64,000 nucleotides of DNA from Algoriphagus locisalis (GCF_900116615.1 NZ_FPBF01000005.1:131552-195551); one strand, 5' to 3'. Shown: positions 44,299 through 53,061, counted from the first letter of the stretch. Notes: generated from the sequence alone by a model not told the origin. Translations and numbers: made by a program.

Positions 44299-45897
44299 CA
44301 GACTTTTTGTTGCCAAAACCATTAAGGAGATCGCTAAAATAAAGAGCAAGGCCGCAATAATTGAAAGCACATACACTTCATCTTTGAAGTTTTTCCAGGC
44401 AAAAAGTCCTAAGGAAGAAAGTGTAACCGTGAACATGAAAAACATGGGAATGGTCACAAATAGCGCATTGATGTTTTTCTTGATTAGCCAAACAGCGATT
44501 GTCAGTAAAGCAAGAGCTGCAAGTAATTGATTTGCTGAGCCGAAGATTGGCCAAAGTGTGGTGAATTCCCCTGAGAGCAAAAGCAAAATGGAGAATAAGA
44601 CCACGATTCCTGTGGATACGTATCGGTTTTTAGCTAGAAATTGACCCGCTGCCTGTGGCACATCTTCGAAGTATTCCTGCAAAGTGAATCGAGCCAATCG
44701 GGTACATGTATCCAAAGTAGTAAGCGCGAAAGCCGAAACTGTAAGTGCTACAAACCCCACGGCAAATTCTTCTGAAATCCCCAAAGTTGCGATCATTCCG
44801 CCTAACCCTGTGGAGAAAAGTGCCACTGGACCTTCGCCGGAAAGGCGAGTAACATATTCTGATCTGGAAAGAATCACAACTGCTCCCACGGAAATAATTG
44901 CCAAAAACGATTCGATCAACATACCTCCAAAGCCTACCAACTTTGCATCTGATTCCTTATTCAATTGCTTGGAAGTAGTACCAGAAGCCACAAGTGAGTG
45001 GAATCCGCTAATGGCTCCGCAAGCTATGGTCACAAAAAGAACGGGGAAAATATAGCCAAGATTTTCATCGGATACATGGACTTCATTGCTCATTTCTATA
45101 GCAGGATTGGCTATAAACACGCCCAAGACAGCGGCTATGATCAATCCATAAAGCAAGAAACTATTGAGGTAATCACGGGGCTGAAGCAACATGCTCACAG
45201 GAGTCACCGAAGCAAGAAAGGCATAAGCCAAAAGTGCCAAAACCCATATTTTGTAATCCAGCACAAATGGAAGCTTCATTCCGAGATACACAAAGAAATA
45301 CATCAAGATCACTCCTATTACAGTAATGATAATAAATGCTGTCTTCCGGTCACCAACCAATTTATTTACTATTCCGAAGCCTATGGCCAACAAAATAAAG
45401 AGTATTGAAGCTGACGCAACTCCAGGATTGGTGACAAAAGTCTTTGCTATAATATCTGAAAAAACGCCTATTACAAGAATTAGAGTGGAAAAACTGAAGA
45501 TGACAAAGAGTTGTTTCCCTTTCATCCCAATTTGATTTCTGATGATTACTCCAATGGATTTTCCTTCAGTTTTTAGCGAAGTAGCCATGCTTCCCAAATC
45601 ATGTACAGCACCAAAGAATATCCCCCCAACCAAAATCCAGATTACTGCCGGAATCCATCCAAAGGTCACTGCGATGATCGGCCCTACGATTGGCCCTGCT
45701 CCGGCAATCGAAGCAAAATGATGTCCTAAAACCACAATTGGCTTACTGGGCTCATAATCTACCCCGTCTCTATGGGTGTGAGATGGAGCTGGATTTTTAT
45801 CATTTAGGCCAAATTTTCGGTACACATACCTCCCGTAAACCTTGTAGGCGATGAATAATATTACTGCGGAACTGAGGAGAAGAACGGCAAGGTTCAT
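44263..45897 (-). CDS. cstA: Carbon starvation protein CstA-like peptide/pyruvate transporter
   Basis: Inner-membrane transporter of the CstA family, linked to peptide or pyruvate uptake during starvation. 544 residues against ~700 in E. coli, a short form common outside enterics. Around 14-16 membrane segments. Family signature near the N-terminus: KPIVVLGHHFASIAGAGPIV (residues ~53-72), then GGIFFGAVHDLGSMATSL and ISEEFAVGFVALTVSAFALTT. Single gene; no clear promoter was found in the 226-bp gap 45898-46123 on this strand. Confidence 0.92.
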   Translation of the reverse strand: MNLAVLLLSSAVILFIAYKVYGRYVYRKFGLNDKNPAPSHTHRDGVDYEPSKPIVVLGHHFASIAGAGPIVGPIIAVTFGWIPAVIWILVGGIFFGAVHDLGSMATSLKTEGKSIGVIIRNQIGMKGKQLFVIFSFSTLILVIGVFSDIIAKTFVTNPGVASASILFILLAIGFGIVNKLVGDRKTAFIIITVIGVILMYFFVYLGMKLPFVLDYKIWVLALLAYAFLASVTPVSMLLQPRDYLNSFLLYGLIIAAVLGVFIANPAIEMSNEVHVSDENLGYIFPVLFVTIACGAISGFHSLVASGTTSKQLNKESDAKLVGFGGMLIESFLAIISVGAVVILSRSEYVTRLSGEGPVALFSTGLGGMIATLGISEEFAVGFVALTVSAFALTTLDTCTRLARFTLQEYFEDVPQAAGQFLAKNRYVSTGIVVLFSILLLLSGEFTTLWPIFGSANQLLAALALLTIAVWLIKKNINALFVTIPMFFMFTVTLSSLGLFAWKNFKDEVYVLSIIAALLFILAISLMVLATKSLKKEVKEPAKAL

Positions 45898-46058
45898 GTG
45901 TCATTATTTGGGTATATGTATATTTTTCAATGAAAAACCTACTCATTAGTATGCGAATTCAAAATAAGGTAAATATTAATCATTGAAAAAACGATTTTAA
46001 ATAAAGCCCTGTGCGCTCAGATAAAATTGATTTGTCAGGCGATTACAGAGTTGGTTTT

Positions 46059-46085
46059 ATTTAACGGATTTAACGACTAAATTTG
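46059..46085 (+). promoter_or_regulatory. Candidate accD promoter with direct repeats
   Basis: TAAATTTG (46078-46085) fits TAnnTTTG. Immediately upstream ATTTAACG occurs twice with a 9-bp period (46059-46066 and 46068-46075), covering the spacer between -7 and a TTG at 46051-46053 (24 nt, rather long). The repeats could bind a regulator. Confidence 0.4.
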
Positions 46086-46123
46086 TAACCTTTGATTCGT
46101 CAAAAACAACCTAAAAACTCAAT

Positions 46124-46966
46124 ATGGCTTGGTTTAAAAGAACTGACAAAGGCATCAAAACATCTACAGCTGAAAAGAAAGATGCACCTGATGGCCTTTG
46201 GTTTAAGACCCCAAACGGAAATATCATTCATACAAGAGAGCTGAAAAACAACGCTTACGTATGCCCAGATGATGATTTTCATGTAAAAATTGGTTCGAAG
46301 GAATATTTCGAAATTCTTTTTGACAACAATAAATTCAAGGAACTTGATGCCAACATGACATCTGGGGACCCTCTGAAATTCACCGATACCAAACCTTACG
46401 TTTCCCGAATAGAAGCTACGATCAAAAAAACAGAGTTGAATGACGCTGTGAGATCTGCTGTGGGCAAAATGAATGGATTGGACATCGTGATTTCCTGTAT
46501 GGACTTTAATTTCATCGGTGGCTCAATGGGCTCGGTAGTGGGTGAAAAAATCGCTAGAGCTATAGACCATTCGCTGAAAAATAAGATACCATTCTTGATG
46601 ATCTCAAAGTCTGGTGGAGCTAGAATGATGGAAGCTGGGTTTTCTTTAATGCAAATGGCTAAAACATCTGCCAAGCTTGCGTTGTTAGATCAAGCAGGTA
46701 TTCCTTACATTTCTATGCTTACAGATCCGACGACTGGTGGAGTGACCGCTTCTTATGCCATGCTAGGGGATTTCAACATTGCAGAGCCTGAAGCGTTAAT
46801 TGGTTTTGCGGGTCCTCGGGTTATTCGTGAGACGATCGGTAAGGATTTACCTAAAGGTTTCCAAAGTTCTGAGTTTGTGTTGGAGCATGGATTCCTGGAT
46901 TTCATCGTAGATCGTCGTCAGTTGAAAAGCCGATTGACCACCTTACTTAGCCTTTTAAATAATTAA
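46124..46966 (+). CDS. accD: Acetyl-CoA carboxylase carboxyltransferase beta subunit
   Basis: With AccA it moves CO2 from biotin to acetyl-CoA to make malonyl-CoA. 280 residues, usual length. The crotonase-like core is intact: [60 protein letters not shown] and [19 protein letters not shown]. The N-terminal zinc ribbon, four Cys in E. coli, is degraded: the first pair reads LWFKTPNG and the second VCPDDDFH, leaving one Cys. Loss of this site is, to my knowledge, usual in Bacteroidota AccD. Single gene with its own promoter; accA is not in the window. Confidence 0.95.
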   Translation: MAWFKRTDKGIKTSTAEKKDAPDGLWFKTPNGNIIHTRELKNNAYVCPDDDFHVKIGSKEYFEILFDNNKFKELDANMTSGDPLKFTDTKPYVSRIEATIKKTELNDAVRSAVGKMNGLDIVISCMDFNFIGGSMGSVVGEKIARAIDHSLKNKIPFLMISKSGGARMMEAGFSLMQMAKTSAKLALLDQAGIPYISMLTDPTTGGVTASYAMLGDFNIAEPEALIGFAGPRVIRETIGKDLPKGFQSSEFVLEHGFLDFIVDRRQLKSRLTTLLSLLNN

Positions 46967-47016
46967 TAGCGTTAGGACTAAAGGATTTAATTATTCAAGC
47001 CAAATTTGAACAGCGA

Positions 47017-47050
47017 TTTGGTCTGTTTTAGTGATTAATAAATATATTTG
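47017..47050 (+). promoter_or_regulatory. Promoter of nqrF
   Basis: TTTG (47017-47020), 22 nt, then TATATTTG (47043-47050), 48 nt before the nqrF ATG. Good match to the Bacteroidota promoter pattern, and it shows nqrF can be transcribed without an upstream nqr gene. Confidence 0.6.
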
Positions 47051-47097
47051 TGCTCCCGTATTGGGCCAATCCATAAGAAAAATTAAACCAAAATTTC

Positions 47098-48399
47098 ATG
47101 GGTTCAGTAATTATCACATCCATTGTAGCCTTTACAATAATCATACTGCTACTGGTATTTATTCTCCTTTTTGCCCAGTCCAAACTGGTCAATTCGGGTG
47201 ATGTCAACATTGTAATCAATGGTGACGAGAGCTCTCCAATTGTAACTGCAGCGGGAACTACCCTGCTTTCTACACTAGGAGGCCAAAAAATCTTCCTTCC
47301 ATCCGCTTGCGGTGGTGGCGGAACTTGCGCGATGTGTAAGTGTGTGGTCGAAGAAGGTGGAGGAGAAGTCCTTCCTACCGAAGTAGGTCACTTGAGCAGA
47401 GCAGAGCAGCAAAGTAACGTTCGTCTTGCATGTCAGGTGAAAGTGAAAAATGACATGAAGATCCGCGTTCCTGAGGAGATCTTTGGTATCAAGAAGTGGG
47501 AGTGTGAGGTTATCTCTAACTACAACGTTTCTACTTTTATCAAAGAATTCAAAGTGAAACTTCCTGAGGGAGAAACGCTTGACTTCGAAGCTGGTGGATA
47601 TATTCAGATTGACGTTCCTGTGATCACAGTGAACTTCAAAGGGATGGATATCACTCCTCACCCTGATCTAGGTCACCCAGCAGACGTATATCAAAGTGAT
47701 TGGGACAAGTTTGGTCTTTGGGACTTGACGATGAAGAATGACGAAGAGTTGTTCAGAGCTTACTCCATGGCCAATCACCCGGCTGAAGGTAATATTGTAA
47801 TGCTTACGATTCGTATCGCTACTCCACCATGGGATAGAGCTAATAACAAATGGATGGATGTAAATCCAGGTGTTTGTTCCTCGTATGTGTTCTCTAGAGT
47901 TCCAGGCGATAAAGTGACTATTTCTGGTCCTTACGGTGAATTCCATATTAATCCTACCCAACGCGAGATGGTTTACATCGGTGGTGGTGCAGGTATGGCT
48001 CCATTGAGAGCGCAGATTTTCCACCTTTTCCACACCGAGAAGACTGGCAGAAAAGTATCTTACTGGTACGGTGGTAGATCTAAGAAGGAGCTTTTCTATG
48101 TTCCTCAGTTCAGAGACATCGAGAAAGAATTCCCTAATTTCCAGTTTAATATTGGTCTTTCTGAGCCACTTCCAGAAGACAATTGGAAAATCAAGAAAAC
48201 TCCGGAAGATGAAGGTGATGGTTATGTTGGCTTCATTCACCAAGTATTATATGATAACTATCTGAAGGATCACCCTGAGCCAGACGAGGTGGAATACTAC
48301 CTATGTGGCCCTCCTTTGATGAACTCAGCAGTGTTGAAGTTGCTGGATGATCTGGGAATTCCTCAGGAAAACATCCGATTCGATGACTTCGGAGGTTAA
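47098..48399 (+). CDS. nqrF: Na+-translocating NADH:quinone reductase subunit F
   Basis: Entry point of electrons from NADH in the sodium-pumping Na+-NQR complex. 433 residues: one N-terminal membrane helix (~5-27), a 2Fe-2S domain with [16 protein letters not shown] (near 70) and a distal Cys (VRLACQV), an FAD-binding domain with RAYSMAN (~220), and an NADH domain with [13 protein letters not shown] (~293) and [13 protein letters not shown] near the end. It ends FDDFGG as NqrF does. It is longer than the ~408-residue Vibrio protein because of a loop near residues 183-215, which I believe is common in Bacteroidota. Genes nqrA-E are not adjacent, which is unusual. Confidence 0.95.
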   Translation: MGSVIITSIVAFTIIILLLVFILLFAQSKLVNSGDVNIVINGDESSPIVTAAGTTLLSTLGGQKIFLPSACGGGGTCAMCKCVVEEGGGEVLPTEVGHLSRAEQQSNVRLACQVKVKNDMKIRVPEEIFGIKKWECEVISNYNVSTFIKEFKVKLPEGETLDFEAGGYIQIDVPVITVNFKGMDITPHPDLGHPADVYQSDWDKFGLWDLTMKNDEELFRAYSMANHPAEGNIVMLTIRIATPPWDRANNKWMDVNPGVCSSYVFSRVPGDKVTISGPYGEFHINPTQREMVYIGGGAGMAPLRAQIFHLFHTEKTGRKVSYWYGGRSKKELFYVPQFRDIEKEFPNFQFNIGLSEPLPEDNWKIKKTPEDEGDGYVGFIHQVLYDNYLKDHPEPDEVEYYLCGPPLMNSAVLKLLDDLGIPQENIRFDDFGG

Positions 48400-48411
48400 T
48401 CAAAAACAAAA

Positions 48412-48436
48412 GATCCCGCTTCGGCGGGATTTTTTA
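48412..48436 (+). terminator. Intrinsic terminator of nqrF
   Basis: GATCCCGC-TTCG-GCGGGATT with the stable TTCG tetraloop and a following T-run, 12 nt after the stop. Confidence 0.92.
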
Positions 48437-48482
48437 TTTAAGAGCCTTTTTTGATTATTTTTACCTTAGACTATCACCCCTT

Positions 48483-49634
48483 ATGAATATCCAATCTTAT
48501 TTTGATCCAGTTGCCGAATACCTTTGGCAGAAAAAATATCCAAACAATTCATTCTTTAAGCAAATCCATTTTTTCGGAGAGGAATTCCCAGATCTCAAAG
48601 GAGTACAGATTGCTTTGGTCGGGATCAAAGAAAATCGTGGTCTTGGCAAAATCGAGAGTGCCGACAGAGGAAGTAGTGAGATTCGGGAGAAGCTGTATGA
48701 TTTAAAAAAAGGTTTTGGAGCTTATCGAGTAGCTGATTTAGGTGATTTGATTTCTGGAGAGAAATTAAGTGACACCTATCAAATGATGCAGGAGGTGGGA
48801 GATTACCTGATGAAGCATCAGATTCTCCCAATTTATTTTGGGGGGTCCCATGACTTGGATTATGGGCAATATTTGTCCTACCAGAAAATGAAAAAACTGG
48901 TCAGTTTGTTGACCGTAGATGCCAAATTGGATATGGAAGAAGAAGGTCCGCTTGCAGATCAGCATACGCAGGAGATCATTTTGCATCAGCCTAATTTTCT
49001 ATTTTCCTCAGCCCATTTGGCTTATCAAAGCTTTTTGGTTGATCCTTCGCTGATCAATGTGGTTGAAAAGCTTTATTTTGAACATGTCCGCCTTGGAGAA
49101 TTAAGAAGTGAATTCAAGGAAGTTGAGCCATTGATCAGAAATGCAGATTTATTGAGTTTTGACTTATGTGCCATCCAGTCTGCTGACGCTCCTGGAGCGG
49201 TGAATGCTGAGCCTTTTGGACTGACAGCAGAAGAAGCTTGCCAGATTTGCTGGTTTGCCGGTACCAATGAGAAGTTGAGTTCCATCGGGATTTATGGTTA
49301 TGAGCCTTATTACGACGATGCAGCTAATAAGACTGCCAAAGTTGTTTCAGTTATGATTTGGTATTTCTTGGAAGGATTTTATTCCCGGAAAGATAGTCTT
49401 TCTTTCAAAAGCAGTGATTATACCAAATACACCGTTTCTCTGGACACCAAACCAAATACTTTGGTTTTCTATAAAAGTAAGCGAAGTGGCAAGTGGTGGA
49501 TGGAGATTCCGCATAATGAAACTGAGAAATTTGATCGGGTCAGTACGGTTCCATGTAGCTATGCGGACTATCAGATGGCTCAAAAAGGTGAGATTCCTGA
49601 GCGATGGATCAATGCCCAAATCAAGCTGCTTTAA
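48483..49634 (+). CDS. Ureohydrolase (arginase/formimidoylglutamase) superfamily protein with altered metal site
   Basis: 383 residues with the arginase fold order: GGSHDLDYG (His near 122), TVDAKLDM (near 144-150), and SFDLCAIQSADAPGAVN (near 225). In active family members these read G-G-x-H, D-A-H-x-D and S-x-D-x-D-x-x-x-P. Here the second motif has Lys for His and the third has Cys for the second Asp, so two of six manganese ligands are replaced. The protein may be non-catalytic or use another chemistry. It has a C-terminal extension of ~70 residues (KTSKxxGKWWMEIP-like). Overlaps the cytochrome b5-like gene by one base, so the two are coupled. Confidence 0.8.
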   Translation: MNIQSYFDPVAEYLWQKKYPNNSFFKQIHFFGEEFPDLKGVQIALVGIKENRGLGKIESADRGSSEIREKLYDLKKGFGAYRVADLGDLISGEKLSDTYQMMQEVGDYLMKHQILPIYFGGSHDLDYGQYLSYQKMKKLVSLLTVDAKLDMEEEGPLADQHTQEIILHQPNFLFSSAHLAYQSFLVDPSLINVVEKLYFEHVRLGELRSEFKEVEPLIRNADLLSFDLCAIQSADAPGAVNAEPFGLTAEEACQICWFAGTNEKLSSIGIYGYEPYYDDAANKTAKVVSVMIWYFLEGFYSRKDSLSFKSSDYTKYTVSLDTKPNTLVFYKSKRSGKWWMEIPHNETEKFDRVSTVPCSYADYQMAQKGEIPERWINAQIKLL

Positions 49635-49861
49635 TGAAGCTCTACACTAAACAGCAGCTTGCTTTGCGAAATGGACAGGATAAACCTGAGATTTGGGTAG
49701 CTTATCAAGGTGTAATATATGATGTGAGTAGCTCCAGACTTTGGAAGAAAGGCATGCATTACGAGCATTGGGCAGGGCAGGATCTGACAGAAGAACTGCC
49801 GGATGCACCGCACACCGAAAAAGTATTTGAGAAATTTCAAGCCGTTGGGCAATTAGCATAG
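49634..49861 (+). CDS. Small cytochrome b5-like heme/steroid-binding protein
   Basis: 75 residues from MKLYTKQQLALRNGQ (49634); its ATG overlaps the previous stop as TAATG. The domain matches the compact cytochrome b5-like family: PEIWVAYQGVIYDVSSS, then W-K-x-G-x-H-Y-E-H-W-A-G-x-D-L-T (residues ~36-53) and DAPHTEKVFEKF. Histidines in HYEHW and APH may bind heme or another ligand. No signal peptide, so cytoplasmic. The frame upstream to 49604 is a shadow of the previous gene. It ends exactly before the kinase start. Confidence 0.82.
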   Translation: MKLYTKQQLALRNGQDKPEIWVAYQGVIYDVSSSRLWKKGMHYEHWAGQDLTEELPDAPHTEKVFEKFQAVGQLA

Positions 49862-50704
49862 ATGATTTTAATCGCAGATAGTGGATCCAGCAAAACGGAC
49901 TGGAGAGTAATTCATTCTGATCGTCGAATCAGTCAGCATCGGGGAATTGGGTTTAATCCCTATTACCAGACTTCAGAAGAGATGGCTATTCAAATGCAGG
50001 ATGAATTTTTGATGAAGCTAGAGCCTGAGATCGAAGAAATATACTTCTATGGGGCAGGTTGCTCTTCTCCAGATCGAAAAAGCGAAGTGTCCTCAGCATT
50101 GAAAACTGTTTTTCCAACTGCTAAAATCATTATCGATCATGACCTCGCTGCGGCTGCCAAGTCCACTTGCGGTCATCAACCTGGGATAGCTTGTATCTTA
50201 GGAACCGGTTCAAATAGTTGTGATTACGATGGAGTTCAGATCGTCGATTCCCGTCCTGCACCAGGTTATATTTTTGGTGATGAAGGCGGTGGAGGATATG
50301 TCGGGAGAAAGCTGTTAAAGGATTTTATTAACGATGAGATGCCAGCCGAAATCAAAAAGGAACTCATTGAGAATTTCCATCTTAGCAATACAGTGATTCA
50401 GGAACATGTCTATCAGAAGCCATTTCCTAATCGCTACATGGCTAGCTTCTGCCGGTTTATCACCGAGCACAAGTCCAATCCCTATTGCTATATGCTTTAT
50501 TATAACTCCTTTCAGGATTTCTTTAAGCAGCACGTGATGAAGTATTCAGGTTATACCGAGAAGCCGGTGAATTTTGTAGGATCTATAGCTTTTTATAACT
50601 CTGATATTCTTCGCAAAGCCGCCTCAGATGTGCAGATAAATGTAAATTTGATCATTGAAAGTCCGATTGCTGGCTTGACACTATATCACCAAGAGAAATT
50701 ATGA
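49862..50704 (+). CDS. BadF/BadG-type sugar kinase, likely for MurNAc or GlcNAc
   Basis: 280-residue ASKHA-fold kinase. N-terminal phosphate motif ADSGSSKTDWRV (residues ~5-16) and GIACILGTGSNSCDYDG (~110-126) mark the BadF/BadG/BcrA/N-acetylglucosamine kinase family; GYIFGDEGGGGYVGRKLL (~136-153) follows. It overlaps murQ by four bases (ATGA). In Clostridium a kinase of this type (MurK) makes MurNAc-6-phosphate, the MurQ substrate, so a role in cell-wall sugar recycling is the best inference. GlcNAc is the other likely substrate. Confidence 0.85.
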   Translation: MILIADSGSSKTDWRVIHSDRRISQHRGIGFNPYYQTSEEMAIQMQDEFLMKLEPEIEEIYFYGAGCSSPDRKSEVSSALKTVFPTAKIIIDHDLAAAAKSTCGHQPGIACILGTGSNSCDYDGVQIVDSRPAPGYIFGDEGGGGYVGRKLLKDFINDEMPAEIKKELIENFHLSNTVIQEHVYQKPFPNRYMASFCRFITEHKSNPYCYMLYYNSFQDFFKQHVMKYSGYTEKPVNFVGSIAFYNSDILRKAASDVQINVNLIIESPIAGLTLYHQEKL

Positions 50705-51513
50705 AAGTAACTGAAAGCACTTCTCTTTATGACAATCTGGAGCAGATGGATGTCACTTCTATTCTTCAAAATATCAATAAAGAAGATAAAAAAGTGCCGC
50801 TAGCTGTGGAAAAAGTAATTCCTGAAATCAGCGCTCTGGTCGATGAAATTGTTCCTAGAATGGAGAAGGGTGGAAGATTAATTTATATAGGAGCAGGTAC
50901 TAGTGGCCGACTTGGCGTATTGGATGCTTCAGAATGCCCGCCGACTTATGGGGTTCCTTTTGACTTGGTTCTCGGAATTATTGCAGGGGGAGATACAGCC
51001 ATCAGGAAAGCTGTGGAAAATGCTGAGGATAATCCTGAGCAGGCCTGGAAGGATATTCTGGATTACGGATTTAATGCCAATGACACTGTGATCGGAATTG
51101 CTGCATCTGGGACTACTCCTTACGTTATCGGTGGGGTTAAGACTGCGAGAGAAAATGGCCTTTTAACTGGTAGTATCACTTGTAATCCAGATTCGCCTCT
51201 TTCCAAAGAAGTCGCTCACCCCATAGAAGCAGTAGTTGGGCCGGAGTTTATTACAGGAAGTACGCGAATGAAGTCCGGCACTGCGCAGAAACTTATTCTC
51301 AATATGATCTCCACCACCGTGATGATCAAGCTAGGTAAGGTCAAAGGCAATAAGATGGTCGATATGCAGCTTTCTAATGCGAAGCTGGTAGAGCGAGGTA
51401 CCAAAATGATCATGGAAACTACCGGAGTAGATGAGGAAAAAGCGAAAGAGTTATTGCTCACTCAAGGTTCTGTGCGAAAAGCTACAGAATATTTCTATAA
51501 GTCAAAGAGCTAG
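50701..51513 (+). CDS. murQ: N-acetylmuramic acid 6-phosphate etherase
   Basis: Splits the lactyl ether of MurNAc-6-phosphate to give GlcNAc-6-phosphate in peptidoglycan recycling. 270 residues, one SIS domain. Signature RLIYIGAGTSGRLGVLDASE (residues ~60-79) followed by CPPTYGVP; second motif VIGIAASGTTPYVIGG (~130-145) and the GSTRMKSGTAQKLILNM stretch. Last gene of a run of four with overlapping or touching ends (48483-51513), so probably one operon. A weak hairpin (AAACC-TTCTA-GGTTT near 51522) follows. Confidence 0.95.
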   Translation: MKVTESTSLYDNLEQMDVTSILQNINKEDKKVPLAVEKVIPEISALVDEIVPRMEKGGRLIYIGAGTSGRLGVLDASECPPTYGVPFDLVLGIIAGGDTAIRKAVENAEDNPEQAWKDILDYGFNANDTVIGIAASGTTPYVIGGVKTARENGLLTGSITCNPDSPLSKEVAHPIEAVVGPEFITGSTRMKSGTAQKLILNMISTTVMIKLGKVKGNKMVDMQLSNAKLVERGTKMIMETTGVDEEKAKELLLTQGSVRKATEYFYKSKS

Positions 51514-51615
51514 ATTAAAGAAACCTTCTAGGTTTTCATAATAGAATTTAAGGGATTGTTGGGTTCTAGGGAATTTCGTTAAAAACCTGGAAGGTTTACA
51601 CGGGAGGAATAATTC

Positions 51616-51657
51616 CTAATCAGATGATTAGAAATCTCCAGATTGGTCTTACCTTTG
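51616..51657 (+). promoter_or_regulatory. rluB-type gene promoter with palindromic operator candidate
   Basis: TACCTTTG (51650-51657) matches the -7 element. CTAATCA-GA-TGATTAG (51616-51631) is a perfect 7-bp palindrome overlapping the -33 region. In the leader a GATTAAG (51664-51670) pairs with CTTAATC (51688-51694), and AGCA-GTGA-TGCT lies just before the start codon. The remainder of 51514-51729 shows only a small AAACCT-GGA-AGGTTT hairpin near 51585. Confidence 0.5.
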
Positions 51658-51729
51658 CAGCCCGATTAAGGGGTTGAATTCCAATCGCTTAATCTTCACA
51701 ATTTTATCCAGCAGTGATGCTGCAATTCT

Positions 51730-53058
51730 ATGAAAGATAACAATTCGAAAAAGCCGTTTTTCGGCGAAGGAAAAAAAGATTCCAAACCTTCCAATTCAGG
51801 ACAAAGAGGAGGTTACAAAGGAAAATCTGAAGGATTCAATAAATCCAACCACTCAGGATTTTCAAAGGCTGGCTCAGAAAATAAGTCATTCGGTAAAAAT
51901 GAAGACGACTTTTCTGATTTCAAAAAGAAGCCAAGAACTAATAAGCAATCAGGATTCAAAACCTTAGGAGAGAAGAAGTTCGGTTCTAAATCTAATTTTG
52001 GTCCAAAGAAAGATCAAGGTTCTGATTTCTCAGAAAAGAAAGAATTTGGTGCTGGGAAAAAACAGTTTTTTGCAAAAAAAGAAGAATCAGAGGGGCCAAA
52101 GCCTTATAAAAGAGACTCTAAGTCTGCTAAGCCAACAGCTGCCGAAAAGCCAGATGGCCTTATTTATAAGGGTAGAGGAAAAGATCAAAAGCCAGTTTTT
52201 GCAGCTGGAAGACCAACCTATAAGTCAGATAAAAAAGATTCAAAGGGCTTTGGGAAGAAGCGTTTTGTAGATCAAGATACTAACGTAGAAAGACCTGACT
52301 ATAATTTTGATGCGCTTCCTCAGAAGAAGAAAAAGATGGAGAGTGAGGATAACCTCATTCGACTGAATAAATACATTGCCAATTCCGGGATTTGTAGCCG
52401 AAGAGAAGCAGATTCTTTGATTAGTCAGGGTTTGGTGACTTTGAATGGTGAGGTTTGCACTGAGCTGGGCCGGAAAGTAAAGAAAACTGACCGTGTAGTA
52501 TATCAAGGGAGAAAGATCAATCCTGAGAAACCGGTTTATGTGCTTTTGAATAAGCCAAAGGATTTTATCACCACCACCGAGGATCCTATGGATAGAAAGA
52601 CCGTGATGAATCTAGTGGGTAATGCCTGTGAGGAACGTATTTTTCCTGTAGGTCGATTGGATAGAAATACTACTGGACTTTTATTGTTTACCAATGATGG
52701 CGAATTGGCAGCTAAGCTTTCACATCCTTCCAATGAGATCAAAAAGATCTATCAGGTGACTTTAGATAAGCCGCTTACGAAGAAAGACGAGGAAGACATC
52801 ATTGAAGGTTTGACGCTTGAAGATGGTAAAGCTGATGTAGATGATATGCAAGTGCTGTCTTTAGATAGAACTATCCTTGGTTTGGAGATTCATATCGGTA
52901 GAAACAGAATTGTGCGTAGAATCTTTGCACATTTGGGCTATGAAGTCACTGCGCTGGATAGAGTAGTTTATGCAGGCTTGGATAAAAAAGATTTGAAACG
53001 TGGACATTATCGATTCCTCTCTGAGCAGGAAGTGATTCGACTAAAGTTCTTTATATAA
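51730..53058 (+). CDS. rluB: Ribosomal large-subunit pseudouridine synthase B-like, with Lys/Gly-rich N-terminus
   Basis: RsuA/RluB/RluE-type enzyme that makes pseudouridine in rRNA. 442 residues. Residues 1-~205 are low-complexity and strongly basic (Lys, Gly, Ser, Phe repeated). The S4 RNA-binding domain follows (IRLNKYIANSGICSRREAD, ~213-231), then the catalytic domain with GRLDRNTTGLLLFTNDGELA (catalytic Asp near 310) and IGRNRIVRRIFAHLGYEV. RluB is preferred over RsuA because of the 'GRNRQVRRMF'-like motif. The extension is common in Bacteroidota. Own promoter and terminator. Confidence 0.9.
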   Translation: MKDNNSKKPFFGEGKKDSKPSNSGQRGGYKGKSEGFNKSNHSGFSKAGSENKSFGKNEDDFSDFKKKPRTNKQSGFKTLGEKKFGSKSNFGPKKDQGSDFSEKKEFGAGKKQFFAKKEESEGPKPYKRDSKSAKPTAAEKPDGLIYKGRGKDQKPVFAAGRPTYKSDKKDSKGFGKKRFVDQDTNVERPDYNFDALPQKKKKMESEDNLIRLNKYIANSGICSRREADSLISQGLVTLNGEVCTELGRKVKKTDRVVYQGRKINPEKPVYVLLNKPKDFITTTEDPMDRKTVMNLVGNACEERIFPVGRLDRNTTGLLLFTNDGELAAKLSHPSNEIKKIYQVTLDKPLTKKDEEDIIEGLTLEDGKADVDDMQVLSLDRTILGLEIHIGRNRIVRRIFAHLGYEVTALDRVVYAGLDKKDLKRGHYRFLSEQEVIRLKFFI

Positions 53059-53061
53059 GTA

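Noticed and set aside
47668-48243. 191-codon minus-strand frame opposite nqrF
   Set aside because: nqrF is complete and conserved over this stretch; the antisense product has no recognisable feature.
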